Shown piece after piece: positions 16,474 to 24,471 of a DNA stretch of 37,577 bases (within the stretch, counting starts at the first letter, position 1; every line of letters starts with the position of its first letter). The position numbers and the translations under genes were made by a program. A model generated the notes under the pieces. It ran no database searches, had not been told where the DNA came from, and saw only the letters and a program-made list of their open reading frames with translations. The stretch is taken from the NCBI RefSeq assembly GCF_002422095.1, contig NZ_DITB01000074.1:1-37577 (forward strand), written 5' to 3'. Source of the stretch: Flavobacterium sp. UBA6195. Its GTDB lineage: Bacteria > Bacteroidota > Bacteroidia > Flavobacteriales > Flavobacteriaceae.

Positions 16474-16881
16474 CTAATTCGCAAAAACACCTCTTTTGTT
16501 GATAATTGGTAAATCGGCAGTAGCTTTTTCATTGATAGAATTGGTTCTAAAAACGAAGGTTTTATCGAATAATTGACCGTTTGAAAAGTACGACAACATG
16601 AATTCGTTATTCAATTGTAAGACGTTGTTTTCTAACAATTCTACTTTAACGGCGGTTCTAGGTTCTACTTTAGCAAATGCATGACGGAATGTTCCTGTTT
16701 TGCGTTCTTCGCCATTGATTAAACCATAAGCACGTGAAACTACCATAGCCATTTCTAGCAAATTATCGGTATCGTTTACTAAGTAAGCGTACCAAGAATT
16801 CTCCATAAAATCGTCGTTCCATTCTTGAAAAGCTACAATGTGAACGCCTTCTACTTTTGGGATGATAATATCTTTTTTCAT
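16474..16881 (-). CDS. Conserved cytosolic protein of unknown function
   Basis: This 135-residue protein has no signal peptide. It begins MKKDIIIPKVEGVHIVAFQE and contains NSWYAYLVNDTDNLLEMAMV and VEPRTAVKVELLE, a beta-rich pattern. I recall such proteins next to pheS in flavobacteria but know no function. It lies 49 bases downstream of pheS on the same strand, so it is likely co-transcribed, with an ATTAAG repeat between them. A hairpin terminator follows. Confidence 0.75.
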   Translation of the reverse strand: MKKDIIIPKVEGVHIVAFQEWNDDFMENSWYAYLVNDTDNLLEMAMVVSRAYGLINGEERKTGTFRHAFAKVEPRTAVKVELLENNVLQLNNEFMLSYFSNGQLFDKTFVFRTNSINEKATADLPIINKRGVFAN

Positions 16882-16887
16882 TGAAAC

Positions 16888-16930
16888 AGTATTAAGATTA
16901 AAGAATTAAGTATTAAGACTTTATCTTAAT
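16888..16930. repeat. ATTAAG-word intergenic repeat array
   Basis: Four ATTAAG or similar words (AGTATTAAGATTAAAGAATT and so on) plus an inverted CTTAAT, filling almost the whole spacer between pheS and the next gene. The array touches the pheS stop codon at 16931. Confidence 0.65.
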
Positions 16931-17950
16931 TTATATACTTGATTTGAATTGCTCTAAGAAACGAACGTCGTTTTCGTAAAACATACGGATATCACCAATT
17001 TGGTACAACAACATTGCAATACGCTCAACTCCCATTCCGAAAGCAAAACCTGTGTGTTCGTCTGGATTGATGCCGCAATTTTTCAATACGTTTGGATCTA
17101 CCATTCCGCAACCACCAATTTCTAACCAACCAGTTCCTTTGGTAATTCTGTAATCGGTTTCTGTTTTTAATCCCCAATAAATATCGATTTCAGCACTTGG
17201 TTCTGTAAATGGAAAATACGATGGACGTAAACGAATTTTCGATTTTCCGAACATTTCTTTAGTGAAATACAACAAAGTCTGTTTTAAATCGGCAAAAGAA
17301 ACGTCTTTGTCAATATACAATCCTTCCACTTGATGGAAAATACAATGTGAACGCGAAGAAACTGCCTCGTTACGGAACACTCTTCCTGGAGAAATCGTAC
17401 GAATTGGCGGTTTGTTGTTTTCCATATAACGCACTTGCACTGATGAAGTGTGCGTTCTTAACAAAACATCAGGATTGGTTTGAATGAAAAACGTATCCTG
17501 CATATCTCTTGCCGGATGGTATTCTGGTAAATTTAATGCGGTAAAATTGTGCCAATCGTCTTCGATTTCTGGACCTTCGGACACGTTAAAACCAATGGTT
17601 GAAAAAATATCAATCATTTGATTTTTTACAATAGAAATTGGGTGACGAGAACCAATGTTCATCGCTTCTCCTGGACGCGTAGTGTCGCCATAAATTCCTT
17701 TTGCTTCTTCTTTATTTTCTAAAGCGTCTTGAATGGTTTTTACCTTTTCTTCTGCCGAAGTTTTCAATTCGTTGATTACTTGTCCAAATTCCTTCTTTTG
17801 TTCGTTTGGAACATTTTTGAATTCGGCAAAAAAGTCTTTCAACAAGCCTTTACTTCCTAAATACTTGATTCGGAAGGCTTCTAATTGTTCTTTATTATCG
17901 GTTTGAAAAGCTTTTACTTCTTCAATATGGGCTTTAATCGTTTCTGTCAT
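16931..17950 (-). CDS. pheS: Phenylalanyl-tRNA synthetase alpha subunit
   Basis: This 339-residue class II synthetase subunit charges tRNA-Phe together with PheT. The N-terminal coiled coil (about 1-90) is followed by the class II core: HPARDMQDTFF, RTHTSSVQVRYM, GRVFRNEAVSSRSHCIFHQVEG and GFAFGMGVERIAML (motif 3). I chose the ATG at 17950, which starts MTETIKAHIEEVKAF; a frame extension to 17998 covers the promoter. A consensus promoter lies at 17969-17998. pheT is not in the window. Confidence 0.96.
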   Translation of the reverse strand: MTETIKAHIEEVKAFQTDNKEQLEAFRIKYLGSKGLLKDFFAEFKNVPNEQKKEFGQVINELKTSAEEKVKTIQDALENKEEAKGIYGDTTRPGEAMNIGSRHPISIVKNQMIDIFSTIGFNVSEGPEIEDDWHNFTALNLPEYHPARDMQDTFFIQTNPDVLLRTHTSSVQVRYMENNKPPIRTISPGRVFRNEAVSSRSHCIFHQVEGLYIDKDVSFADLKQTLLYFTKEMFGKSKIRLRPSYFPFTEPSAEIDIYWGLKTETDYRITKGTGWLEIGGCGMVDPNVLKNCGINPDEHTGFAFGMGVERIAMLLYQIGDIRMFYENDVRFLEQFKSSI

Positions 17951-17968
17951 CGCTCGTTTTGTAAAATG

Positions 17969-17998
17969 CAAATTTATGTATTTTGTTTCAAGTTTCAA
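17969..17998 (-). promoter_or_regulatory. pheS promoter whose TTG box lies in a TTTCAAG repeat
   Basis: On the minus strand TTG (17998-17996), 19 bases, then TAAATTTG (17976-17969). The TTG is one of three offered by the 7-bp tandem repeat at 17986-18006, and it is the one with correct spacing. Confidence 0.75.
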
Positions 17999-18006
17999 GT
18001 TTCAAG
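17986..18006. repeat. Three tandem TTTCAAG units
   Basis: An exact 7-bp unit occurs three times just upstream of pheS, supplying its putative -33 TTG. Confidence 0.85.
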
Positions 18007-18023
18007 TTGTCTAAAACTTCTAA

Positions 18024-18052
18024 AATCATAAATCGTTAATCATAAATCATCA
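18024..18052. repeat. AATCATAAATC direct repeat overlapping a stop codon
   Basis: The 11-base word AATCATAAATC occurs at 18024-18034 and 18038-18048. The array runs into the TGA stop (18050-18052) of the minus-strand gene. Confidence 0.7.
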
Positions 18053-18406
18053 ATCTATCAACTCTTTCTCTAAAAAGTAACCTACAATTGCTTCTTTCAT
18101 TAGTACCGCTTGTTCGCCTGCTTTTAATGGTGGCAATTCTTCTTTTACTTTGTAATGGGGCCAGCCGTCGTTGTCGAAATATTCAAACTCGTAGTAACCG
18201 TAAGGTTCTAACAAACGGCAAATGGCGATGTGCATTAGGTTTACTTTTTCATCTTTTTTGAAAGTAGCGTGAATTTTTCCCAATTCTTGCACACCAATTA
18301 AGTAGATGATTCCTTCTAAATCAAGGTCTTCTCCGCCTGAAAATTTTTCTGATAATATGTTGACAACGCTTTCCCAACGTTCTTTTAATTGTATATCTCT
18401 GGACAT
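18050..18406 (-). CDS. Conserved flavobacterial protein of unknown function
   Basis: This 118-residue acidic, mainly helical protein starts MSRDIQLKERWESVVNILSEKF and contains GIIYLIGVQELG and LMHIAICRLLEPYGYYE. No known domain is recognised. The start at 18406 is preferred because upstream codons (to 18442) look non-conserved and a divergent promoter lies further upstream (-7 box 18472-18479 with TTG 18-21 bases away). It shares its control region with cvpA. Confidence 0.75.
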   Translation of the reverse strand: MSRDIQLKERWESVVNILSEKFSGGEDLDLEGIIYLIGVQELGKIHATFKKDEKVNLMHIAICRLLEPYGYYEFEYFDNDGWPHYKVKEELPPLKAGEQAVLMKEAIVGYFLEKELID

Positions 18407-18471
18407 TTTTTTTAAGTTTGAAGATGGATGCTGGAAGCACAAAGTTTCCCATCAATCTAATAATATTTCTG

Positions 18472-18517
18472 CAAAGATAACAACAGAAAACCACTTTCAA
18501 CAATTCTTTTATCTTTG
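18472..18517. promoter_or_regulatory. Face-to-face promoters of the 18406 gene and cvpA
   Basis: Minus-strand TATCTTTG (18479-18472) has TTG words 18 and 21 bases upstream (18498-18503). Plus-strand TATCTTTG lies at 18510-18517, 23 bases before the cvpA ATG. The -33 region of one almost touches the -7 box of the other, so their use may be linked. Confidence 0.65.
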
Positions 18518-18540
18518 TTCATTATTCTATTTTCTTTCAA

Positions 18541-19059
18541 ATGAGTTTTATTGATATTGTTTTTGCGGTTTTATTGGGTTTTGCGGTTTATAAAGGATTG
18601 AAAAACGGGCTTTTTGTGGAAGTCGCTTCATTTATAGCTTTGATTTTAGGAATTTATTTAGCGATTAAATTTTCGAATTTAGTAGGCGCTATTTTTACTG
18701 GATTTGTACCAAGTTGGAATCCGAAATATATTGAAATTACGGCTTTTATCATTACGTTTTTGTTGGTGGTGATAGGAATTCATTTAAGCGCAAAAATTCT
18801 AACCAAATTAGCGGATTTTGCTTTTTTAGGTTGGATTAACAAATTGGCTGGTGTGCTTTTTAGTTTGTTGAAAACGATTCTAGCATTGAGTGTAGTGCTT
18901 TTTATCTTTGAGAAAATCAACATTAATAATATGCTACTTTCTAAAGAAACGCAAGACAATTCGATTTTTTATAATCCAATTCAGAATATTTCAAAAGCGA
19001 TTTATCCTACGATTGAAGGTTGGTATGATAGTTTGAAGAAAGAAGTTGAGAGTGAATAA
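18541..19059 (+). CDS. cvpA: CvpA-family membrane protein
   Basis: This 172-residue protein has four hydrophobic segments. The family start is IDIVFAVLLGFAVYKGLKNGLFVEVASFIALILGIYLAI. CvpA is linked to colicin V secretion and envelope homeostasis; its exact role is unclear. It converges on the Bat operon with a TGAACACT array between them. Confidence 0.9.
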   Translation: MSFIDIVFAVLLGFAVYKGLKNGLFVEVASFIALILGIYLAIKFSNLVGAIFTGFVPSWNPKYIEITAFIITFLLVVIGIHLSAKILTKLADFAFLGWINKLAGVLFSLLKTILALSVVLFIFEKININNMLLSKETQDNSIFYNPIQNISKAIYPTIEGWYDSLKKEVESE

Positions 19060-19077
19060 AGTTTCTACAAGCTAAGT

Positions 19078-19107
19078 CTGAACACTTTCAACTGAACACT
19101 GAACACT
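19078..19107. repeat. TGAACACT-family array overlapping the batE stop codon
   Basis: Three CTGAACACT/TGAACACT words, 27 of 30 positions identical to the array at 5859-5888. Its last bases (ACT) overlap the TAG stop (19106-19108, minus strand) of the last Bat gene. Confidence 0.75.
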
Positions 19108-19867
19108 ATTCCTTCACTTCCTTAATCGCTTCTTTGTTAATCCAAGCTTTGGTTTTGTCGGTGAGTTCTACTTGTTTCCAGTTGCCTAATTCTTCTAAAA
19201 CGAAAACTTTTGTGCCTTCGTGAAGCGTTACTACGTCTTCCGAACTGTTTTTTGGTTCCGCTTTTAATGTCGTTGCTTCTGCAAAAACGATGGCTGGATT
19301 GTTATTCGCATCGAATTTCTTCTGTAAAAAAGCAGAGAAAACGGTTACGCCAATTCCGATTAAAAACAACAGAAACAAACTGAAAAAAGTACGCTTTAGA
19401 AACACGGTATTTCCAAAATAATAACCTAAAAAGGAAAGTAAACTTAAAAAAGCAATAAAAACAGCAATCCAAGCCCAAGTATCATAATGAAAAACGCTTG
19501 TGAACTCTTTCACCATTTTCTTTAAACCAACATCTGGAAGGACTTTAATATCGTCTATTGCCATTTTTTGAGCAAATGACAGATTGGTTTGTATAGCTTC
19601 GTCATCTGGGTTTAAAAGCAATGCTTTTTCGTAATTGTAAATCGATGGCGCTACTTTTCCTAATTTGTAGTAACAATTCGCAATATTAAAATACAAATCA
19701 GCCGATTCGTTGCCTTTGTTTACAATGCTTTCGAAAGATTGCAACGCTTGTTCGTAATCGCCTTTGTTGTATAAATCGTTAGCTTTTTTAAAGGTAGCAT
19801 CGATGGATTCACTTGCATTGGCAAATGAAATCAAAAACAAAAGGAATAGTATAATCTGCTTTTTCAT
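19106..19867 (-). CDS. batE: BatE: TPR, membrane and SH3-like protein
   Basis: This 253-residue protein has a signal peptide (MKKQIILFLLFLISFANA), then TPR repeats (about 24-105; YNKGDYEQALQSFESIV, YYKLGKVAPSIYNYEKALLL). Two TM helices follow (about 132-152 and 160-180) and a C-terminal bacterial SH3 domain (about 192-250; NWKQVELTDKTKAWINKEAI). Last gene of the Bat operon. Its ATG overlaps the TAA of batD by one base. The TPR part probably holds other Bat proteins. Confidence 0.85.
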   Translation of the reverse strand: MKKQIILFLLFLISFANASESIDATFKKANDLYNKGDYEQALQSFESIVNKGNESADLYFNIANCYYKLGKVAPSIYNYEKALLLNPDDEAIQTNLSFAQKMAIDDIKVLPDVGLKKMVKEFTSVFHYDTWAWIAVFIAFLSLLSFLGYYFGNTVFLKRTFFSLFLLFLIGIGVTVFSAFLQKKFDANNNPAIVFAEATTLKAEPKNSSEDVVTLHEGTKVFVLEELGNWKQVELTDKTKAWINKEAIKEVKE

Positions 19868-21645
19868 TATTTCAATTGTTTTTCAAGTTCTGAAATTCGT
19901 TCCACAGCTCGTTCAAAATCATTTGTCATGGCAATATCGGTTGCTGGCGCGTATCGTGCGAATTCGCAATCGTTCATTAACTCCATAAATCGATTAATAC
20001 TTTCTTCAGATGCGTTTCGTTGTTGCAATAATTCGATGATATTGTCTTTACTCATTTCAACGGTTTCGATATGTAATTTGGCTTTCAAGAAATTGTGTAA
20101 TGCTTTTTCCATTGCCATATAAAACGGTACTTTGTCGCCCATTTGTTTTTTGGCTTCCGACAAATATTTTTTCACTAATCGGTTGTTATTTCTAACTCGG
20201 TTACCCACCACATCGGCATCTTTTGCTTCTTTTTGTTTTCTAGCAATCATCACAATCGGAATCAATAATAATGGTGCAAATAACAAACTATAAAACAATC
20301 CTGAACCTAAGAAATCTTCTCTCGATTTTGAAACAAATTCGGTTTTCAACTTATTGAATTGAAATACTTCTTTTTTCTGAATGACTTGTTTGTTTGTACT
20401 TGGTGTGTTGGCAACAAAGTTTCCATCACCTTCAGCTACATCAATGGTAATTTCTTTTGAAGTGATGGTTTTATATGATTTACTTACCAAATCGTAGTAC
20501 GAAAACTCCATTGGTTTAATAGTATATTTTCCTTTAAATTGTGGAATTATCGTGTATTTGTCCGAAACTTTTCCAACCATACCCGTTAATGGCGTTTGTA
20601 CATTTTCGGTATGCGATGGTTCGTACATTTCTAAAGCACTTGGAACTACGGGTTTTGGTAAGGTAAATAATTTTAAGTTTCCTTTACCTGAAACACTTAC
20701 TTCTAAATCTAAGGATTCGCCTGCTTTTAATGCTGTTTTTGATGGATTTACTTTAAAATCGAAATTCCCTACAGCTCCAGTAAAACTCGCTGGTTTTCTG
20801 TTTTCTGGAAGTGGTTTTACGTTAATGGTTTGCGTTCCTGTTGAAAGTGATTTTTCAATAACTCGCATTTCGTATTCACCAAACCAATCGCGACGACCTG
20901 TTGGCACCTCAGCATCTAAATCGATTTTGAAAGGTTCTATGGTTTTAGCGCCCGATTCTAATGGATATAAAATCACTTTTCGAAGCACTACCATGCTGTA
21001 ATCTTTGCCGTTGTATTTTCCGCGTTCAGCACGCAATTGCTTCATGTCGATATACTGGCTCCAGAAATCATTGTATTTTGGTGCTTTGAAATTTCTGAAA
21101 TTCCCAACCGTTGAACGAGGTTCGAAATACAACTTGTAAACTACTGTAACGGGCTCGTTTACATACGGATTTTTTGTAGATAATTCGGCTACCAAATGAA
21201 TTCCTTCTCCATAATTCACATTTGTTGGTTGTTGGCCTGGATAGTTTGGCATTTGGATAGGATCGGTAATCGTAATTTTTATGGGTGCTGATTTGTAAAC
21301 TGTTCCGTCATATTCAATTGAAGCTGTGCCAATAGTAAAAGTTCCTTTTTTAGTTGGGGTTAAATAGTAAATGACCTGAGTTGAAATTTCTCTTTTTTGG
21401 TTCACTCTACCATTTATAATCGTAATTGAAGTTTGGTTTCCTTTATTAATGAAAGGTCCTTCCGCTTTAAATCCGGGAAACTTTGGAGCTACAAAATTAT
21501 CCCCTTCATTATTTATAGAAAAAACCAATTGAATGCGCTCGTTTAAACCATAAGAACTTCTTTCTGTTTGTGCTTCAAATTTTACTTGAGCGGAAACAGT
21601 ATTATAGTAAACCGATAAGAATAAAACTAAAAATATCTTTTTCAT
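19867..21645 (-). CDS. batD: BatD: oxygen-tolerance family envelope protein
   Basis: This 592-residue protein has a signal peptide (ending TVSAQ) and two or three Ig-like BatD domains. It begins VKFEAQTERSSYGLNERIQL, with GSVSGKGNL-type segments around 300. A single TM helix lies near 440 (FYSLLFAPLLLIPIVMIA), then a cytosolic helical tail with AMEKALHNFLKAKLHIE. It lies between batC and batE, three bases after batC. Confidence 0.88.
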   Translation of the reverse strand: MKKIFLVLFLSVYYNTVSAQVKFEAQTERSSYGLNERIQLVFSINNEGDNFVAPKFPGFKAEGPFINKGNQTSITIINGRVNQKREISTQVIYYLTPTKKGTFTIGTASIEYDGTVYKSAPIKITITDPIQMPNYPGQQPTNVNYGEGIHLVAELSTKNPYVNEPVTVVYKLYFEPRSTVGNFRNFKAPKYNDFWSQYIDMKQLRAERGKYNGKDYSMVVLRKVILYPLESGAKTIEPFKIDLDAEVPTGRRDWFGEYEMRVIEKSLSTGTQTINVKPLPENRKPASFTGAVGNFDFKVNPSKTALKAGESLDLEVSVSGKGNLKLFTLPKPVVPSALEMYEPSHTENVQTPLTGMVGKVSDKYTIIPQFKGKYTIKPMEFSYYDLVSKSYKTITSKEITIDVAEGDGNFVANTPSTNKQVIQKKEVFQFNKLKTEFVSKSREDFLGSGLFYSLLFAPLLLIPIVMIARKQKEAKDADVVGNRVRNNNRLVKKYLSEAKKQMGDKVPFYMAMEKALHNFLKAKLHIETVEMSKDNIIELLQQRNASEESINRFMELMNDCEFARYAPATDIAMTNDFERAVERISELEKQLK

Positions 21646-21648
21646 TTG

Positions 21649-22431
21649 TTACCAATCTTTTTCATTTGAAACCGGACGTGCTTTTACCTTCTTAGCATTC
21701 ACTTTGTCCTGCACTTTCTTCTCTGCATTATTAACTGCATCTAAAATATTATCGATGCGTTGTTTGTCGGCACCGCTTGGTTTTGGGTTTTCGTTTTTAT
21801 CTTCTTTTTTCTCTCCGTTACCTTTACTTTGTTGGTTATCGCCTTGTTTGTCTCTATTGTTCTGATCGTTTTTGTCCGAATCTTTCTTATCGTTTCCTTT
21901 GTCGTTTTTGCCGTCTTTATCTTTTGGCTGTGGTTTATTGTCTTGACCTCCACCACCTTTGTTGTCTTTCTTATTGTCTTTTGGTGGCGGATTGTCTTTA
22001 TTTTTTCTTTTAGCTAAAGCGTAATTGTATCGGGTTTCTTCGTCATTTGGATTATTTCGAAGCGCGTTTTTGTAAGCATCTGCTGCTAAATCATATTTCT
22101 TTTCTAGCATAAAAGTGTTACCTAAATTATGATAAATTCGGTACTTTTCTTCTTTCGTTTTCGCATGTTCCAAGGCTTGAATATATCGAATTTGTGCTTC
22201 GCCTTGTTGGTTTTGACGATACACACTATTTCCTAAGTTATATCCAGCAGTTGCTTTTTTAGGTGATTTTTTTGATTCGGTTACACGAAAATCGGCTTCG
22301 GCATCAGCGTATTTTTTTTCTTTAAATGACTGATTTCCGTTGTAAAGATTTTTGTCTTTTTCTTGTCCGAAAAGCAAAACACTATTCAATAATAGCACTA
22401 TGTAAAGTATCTTACGCATGTTTCTTTTCAT
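21649..22431 (-). CDS. batC: BatC: TPR protein with a lysine-rich low-complexity tail
   Basis: This 260-residue protein has a signal peptide (cleavage near LLFGQ), then TPR units (about 25-140; YNLGNSVYRQNQ, YHNLGNTFMLEKKYDLAADA, ALRNNPNDEETRYNYALA). A K/D/N/G-rich low-complexity linker follows (about 142-222), then a short helix DKQRIDNILDAVNNAEKKV. The annotated start overlaps batB by 20 bases; an alternative Met at residue 5 (22419) overlaps by 8 and cannot be excluded. Confidence 0.85.
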   Translation of the reverse strand: MKRNMRKILYIVLLLNSVLLFGQEKDKNLYNGNQSFKEKKYADAEADFRVTESKKSPKKATAGYNLGNSVYRQNQQGEAQIRYIQALEHAKTKEEKYRIYHNLGNTFMLEKKYDLAADAYKNALRNNPNDEETRYNYALAKRKNKDNPPPKDNKKDNKGGGGQDNKPQPKDKDGKNDKGNDKKDSDKNDQNNRDKQGDNQQSKGNGEKKEDKNENPKPSGADKQRIDNILDAVNNAEKKVQDKVNAKKVKARPVSNEKDW

Positions 22432-23455
22432 TAAATAAGTTCAACTTTTGCACCCATGCCGTTTTTTTCTCTAATAAGAAAACATCTATCAACAATAATA
22501 AAAACCCTAGAGCTAAAAACCATTGGTATTGCGATTCAAAATCAGCAATTTGTTGTGATTCGAATTCTGATTTTTCGATTTTATCTAATGACTTTTTAAT
22601 TTCTTCTACCACATCTTTTGTAGTAGTTCCTACCATATATTTTGATTTTGTATTATCTGCAATTTTCTTTAAAACTTCAGGATATAACTTAGTAATTACC
22701 GTTTGTCCTTCTTGGTCTTTTTTATACGAAGCGATAGTTCCTTTATCATCACGTAAGGGAATTGGGCCACCTTTTTCTGTTCCTACACCAATTGTTATAA
22801 TACGAACTCCTTTTTCTTTTGCCAATTCAACAGCGTCATCTACTCCTTCTCCGTGGTCTTCACCATCAGAAACTAAGATGATTAACTTACTAGTATCTTT
22901 TACATCAAAGAAATCTACCGCTAATTGAATAGCATCATTAAAAGCAGTTCCTTGCGAAGAAACCATATTGGTATTCATACTTTGCAAGTACATTTTAGCA
23001 ATACTATAATCGGTTGTCATGGGTAAAACTGGATAAGCACTTCCTGCATAACCTACAATTCCTACGCGGTCATTTCCTAATTGGTTGATGATTTGCGAAA
23101 CGATTTGCTTGGTTTTTTCTAATCGATTTGGCGCTACGTCTTCGGCTAACATACTTTTTGAAATGTCGACTGCAAAGACAATATCAATCCCTTGACGTTT
23201 TACGGTTTCCATTTTAGTTCCCATTTTTGGGTTTACCAAAGCGATAATAATGCAGGCTAATGCCAATAACAAAACTCCTAATTTCAAAGCCGGTTTAAAG
23301 CTTGATTTTTCTGGCGCTAATTGATTAAACAATTCCAAATCGGCAAAAACGGCTTGTCTTTTTCTTTTCCAAAACAAATTGAATAGAAAAAGTGCTACTA
23401 TTATGGGTAATAGTGCTAATAAGTAAAAATATATTGGACTTTCTAATTCAAACAT
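22412..23455 (-). CDS. batB: BatB: membrane-anchored VWA protein
   Basis: This 347-residue protein has N-terminal TM helices (about 8-28 and 57-74), a VWA domain (about 90-300) and a C-terminal TM helix (about 315-333). The metal-ion-dependent adhesion site is intact: FAVDISKSMLAED (Asp97, Ser99, Ser101), and LVSDGEDHGEG carries the later Asp. It sits 11 bases after batA and is homologous to it. The pair is probably an ancient duplication. Confidence 0.92.
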   Translation of the reverse strand: MFELESPIYFYLLALLPIIVALFLFNLFWKRKRQAVFADLELFNQLAPEKSSFKPALKLGVLLLALACIIIALVNPKMGTKMETVKRQGIDIVFAVDISKSMLAEDVAPNRLEKTKQIVSQIINQLGNDRVGIVGYAGSAYPVLPMTTDYSIAKMYLQSMNTNMVSSQGTAFNDAIQLAVDFFDVKDTSKLIILVSDGEDHGEGVDDAVELAKEKGVRIITIGVGTEKGGPIPLRDDKGTIASYKKDQEGQTVITKLYPEVLKKIADNTKSKYMVGTTTKDVVEEIKKSLDKIEKSEFESQQIADFESQYQWFLALGFLLLLIDVFLLEKKTAWVQKLNLFNEKKHA

Positions 23456-23466
23456 TGTTTTTCTTT

Positions 23467-24471
23467 CTAAACGATTCCTCTAAAAACTGAATTTCTCAAT
23501 AACACCTCAACACCTAATAATACAAATGCAATCAACACGAAAGGTTTGTATTTCTCGTCGTAATTGTAGAATTTCTTCTCATCAATTTCGGTGGTTTCTA
23601 ACTTATTAATTTCGTCGTAAATAGCTTGTAATTTTTTGTTTGATGTGGCTCTAAAATACTTTGCATCCGTAGCTTTCGCAATTTCTTTCATTAAGCTTTC
23701 ATCTATTTCTACAGGCATTCTTTGAAATACCAATTTACCATTCGCATCTTTCGCTACTGGAAACATGGCTTGACCGTTTGTTCCAATTCCGATGGTATAT
23801 ACTTTAATGCCGTATTCTTTTGCGATTTCTGAAGCGGTTCTTGGATCGATGGTTCCAGAATTGTTCACACCATCTGTCAATAAAATGATGATTCTACTTT
23901 TTGCTTTGCTGTCTTTAATTCGGTTGATGGCAGTGGCTAAACCAACACCAATTCCAGTTCCATCGGCAATAATGGAATCATCATATTCAATAGTTTTTAA
24001 CGATTGTAAAATAATCGTTTTATCAGAAGTTACAGGAGTTCTCGTATAGCTTTCACCTGCATAAACTACCAATCCGATTCTATCGTTAATTCTATCTTGA
24101 ACAAATGTGGAAGCTACTTTTTTCAGTGCTTCTAAACGATTTGGTTTTAAATCATTGGCCAACATACTACTCGAAACGTCTATTGCCATTACAATATCGA
24201 TTCCTTTTGTGGTTTTCGATTTTGAAGTTACGTCAACGCTTCTTGGTCTTGCTAATGCGATGATTATTGAACTTAATGCTAAAATTCGCAATACATATAA
24301 AAATGGTTTTGCTTTAGCCAAGAAAGTTCTGTTCTGCATGAAAGGTTCCAATGAACTCATTTTTACCGTTGCCGAAAGTTGGTTTCTTTTGTAAAACAAC
24401 CAGCCTATTGCTATTGGTAAAACCAAAAACAACCATAAAAATTCCGGATTTAAAAAGGTTACTTTTCCCAT
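23467..24471 (-). CDS. batA: BatA: membrane-anchored VWA protein
   Basis: This 334-residue protein has the same layout as BatB: TM segments near 11-27 and 57-74, a VWA domain with MAIDVSSSMLAND (Asp98, Ser100, Ser102) and LLTDGVNNSGTID, and a C-terminal TM helix (about 310-328). Bat proteins support growth under oxygen or stress in Bacteroides and survival in other bacteria; the mechanism is unsettled. Its ATG overlaps the stop of the upstream gene by one base. Confidence 0.92.
   Translation of the reverse strand: MGKVTFLNPEFLWLFLVLPIAIGWLFYKRNQLSATVKMSSLEPFMQNRTFLAKAKPFLYVLRILALSSIIIALARPRSVDVTSKSKTTKGIDIVMAIDVSSSMLANDLKPNRLEALKKVASTFVQDRINDRIGLVVYAGESYTRTPVTSDKTIILQSLKTIEYDDSIIADGTGIGVGLATAINRIKDSKAKSRIIILLTDGVNNSGTIDPRTASEIAKEYGIKVYTIGIGTNGQAMFPVAKDANGKLVFQRMPVEIDESLMKEIAKATDAKYFRATSNKKLQAIYDEINKLETTEIDEKKFYNYDEKYKPFVLIAFVLLGVEVLLRNSVFRGIV

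Noticed and set aside
21760..22017. Two hydrophobic reading frames opposite batC
   Set aside because: They are mirror translations of the lysine/aspartate-rich low-complexity tail of BatC.
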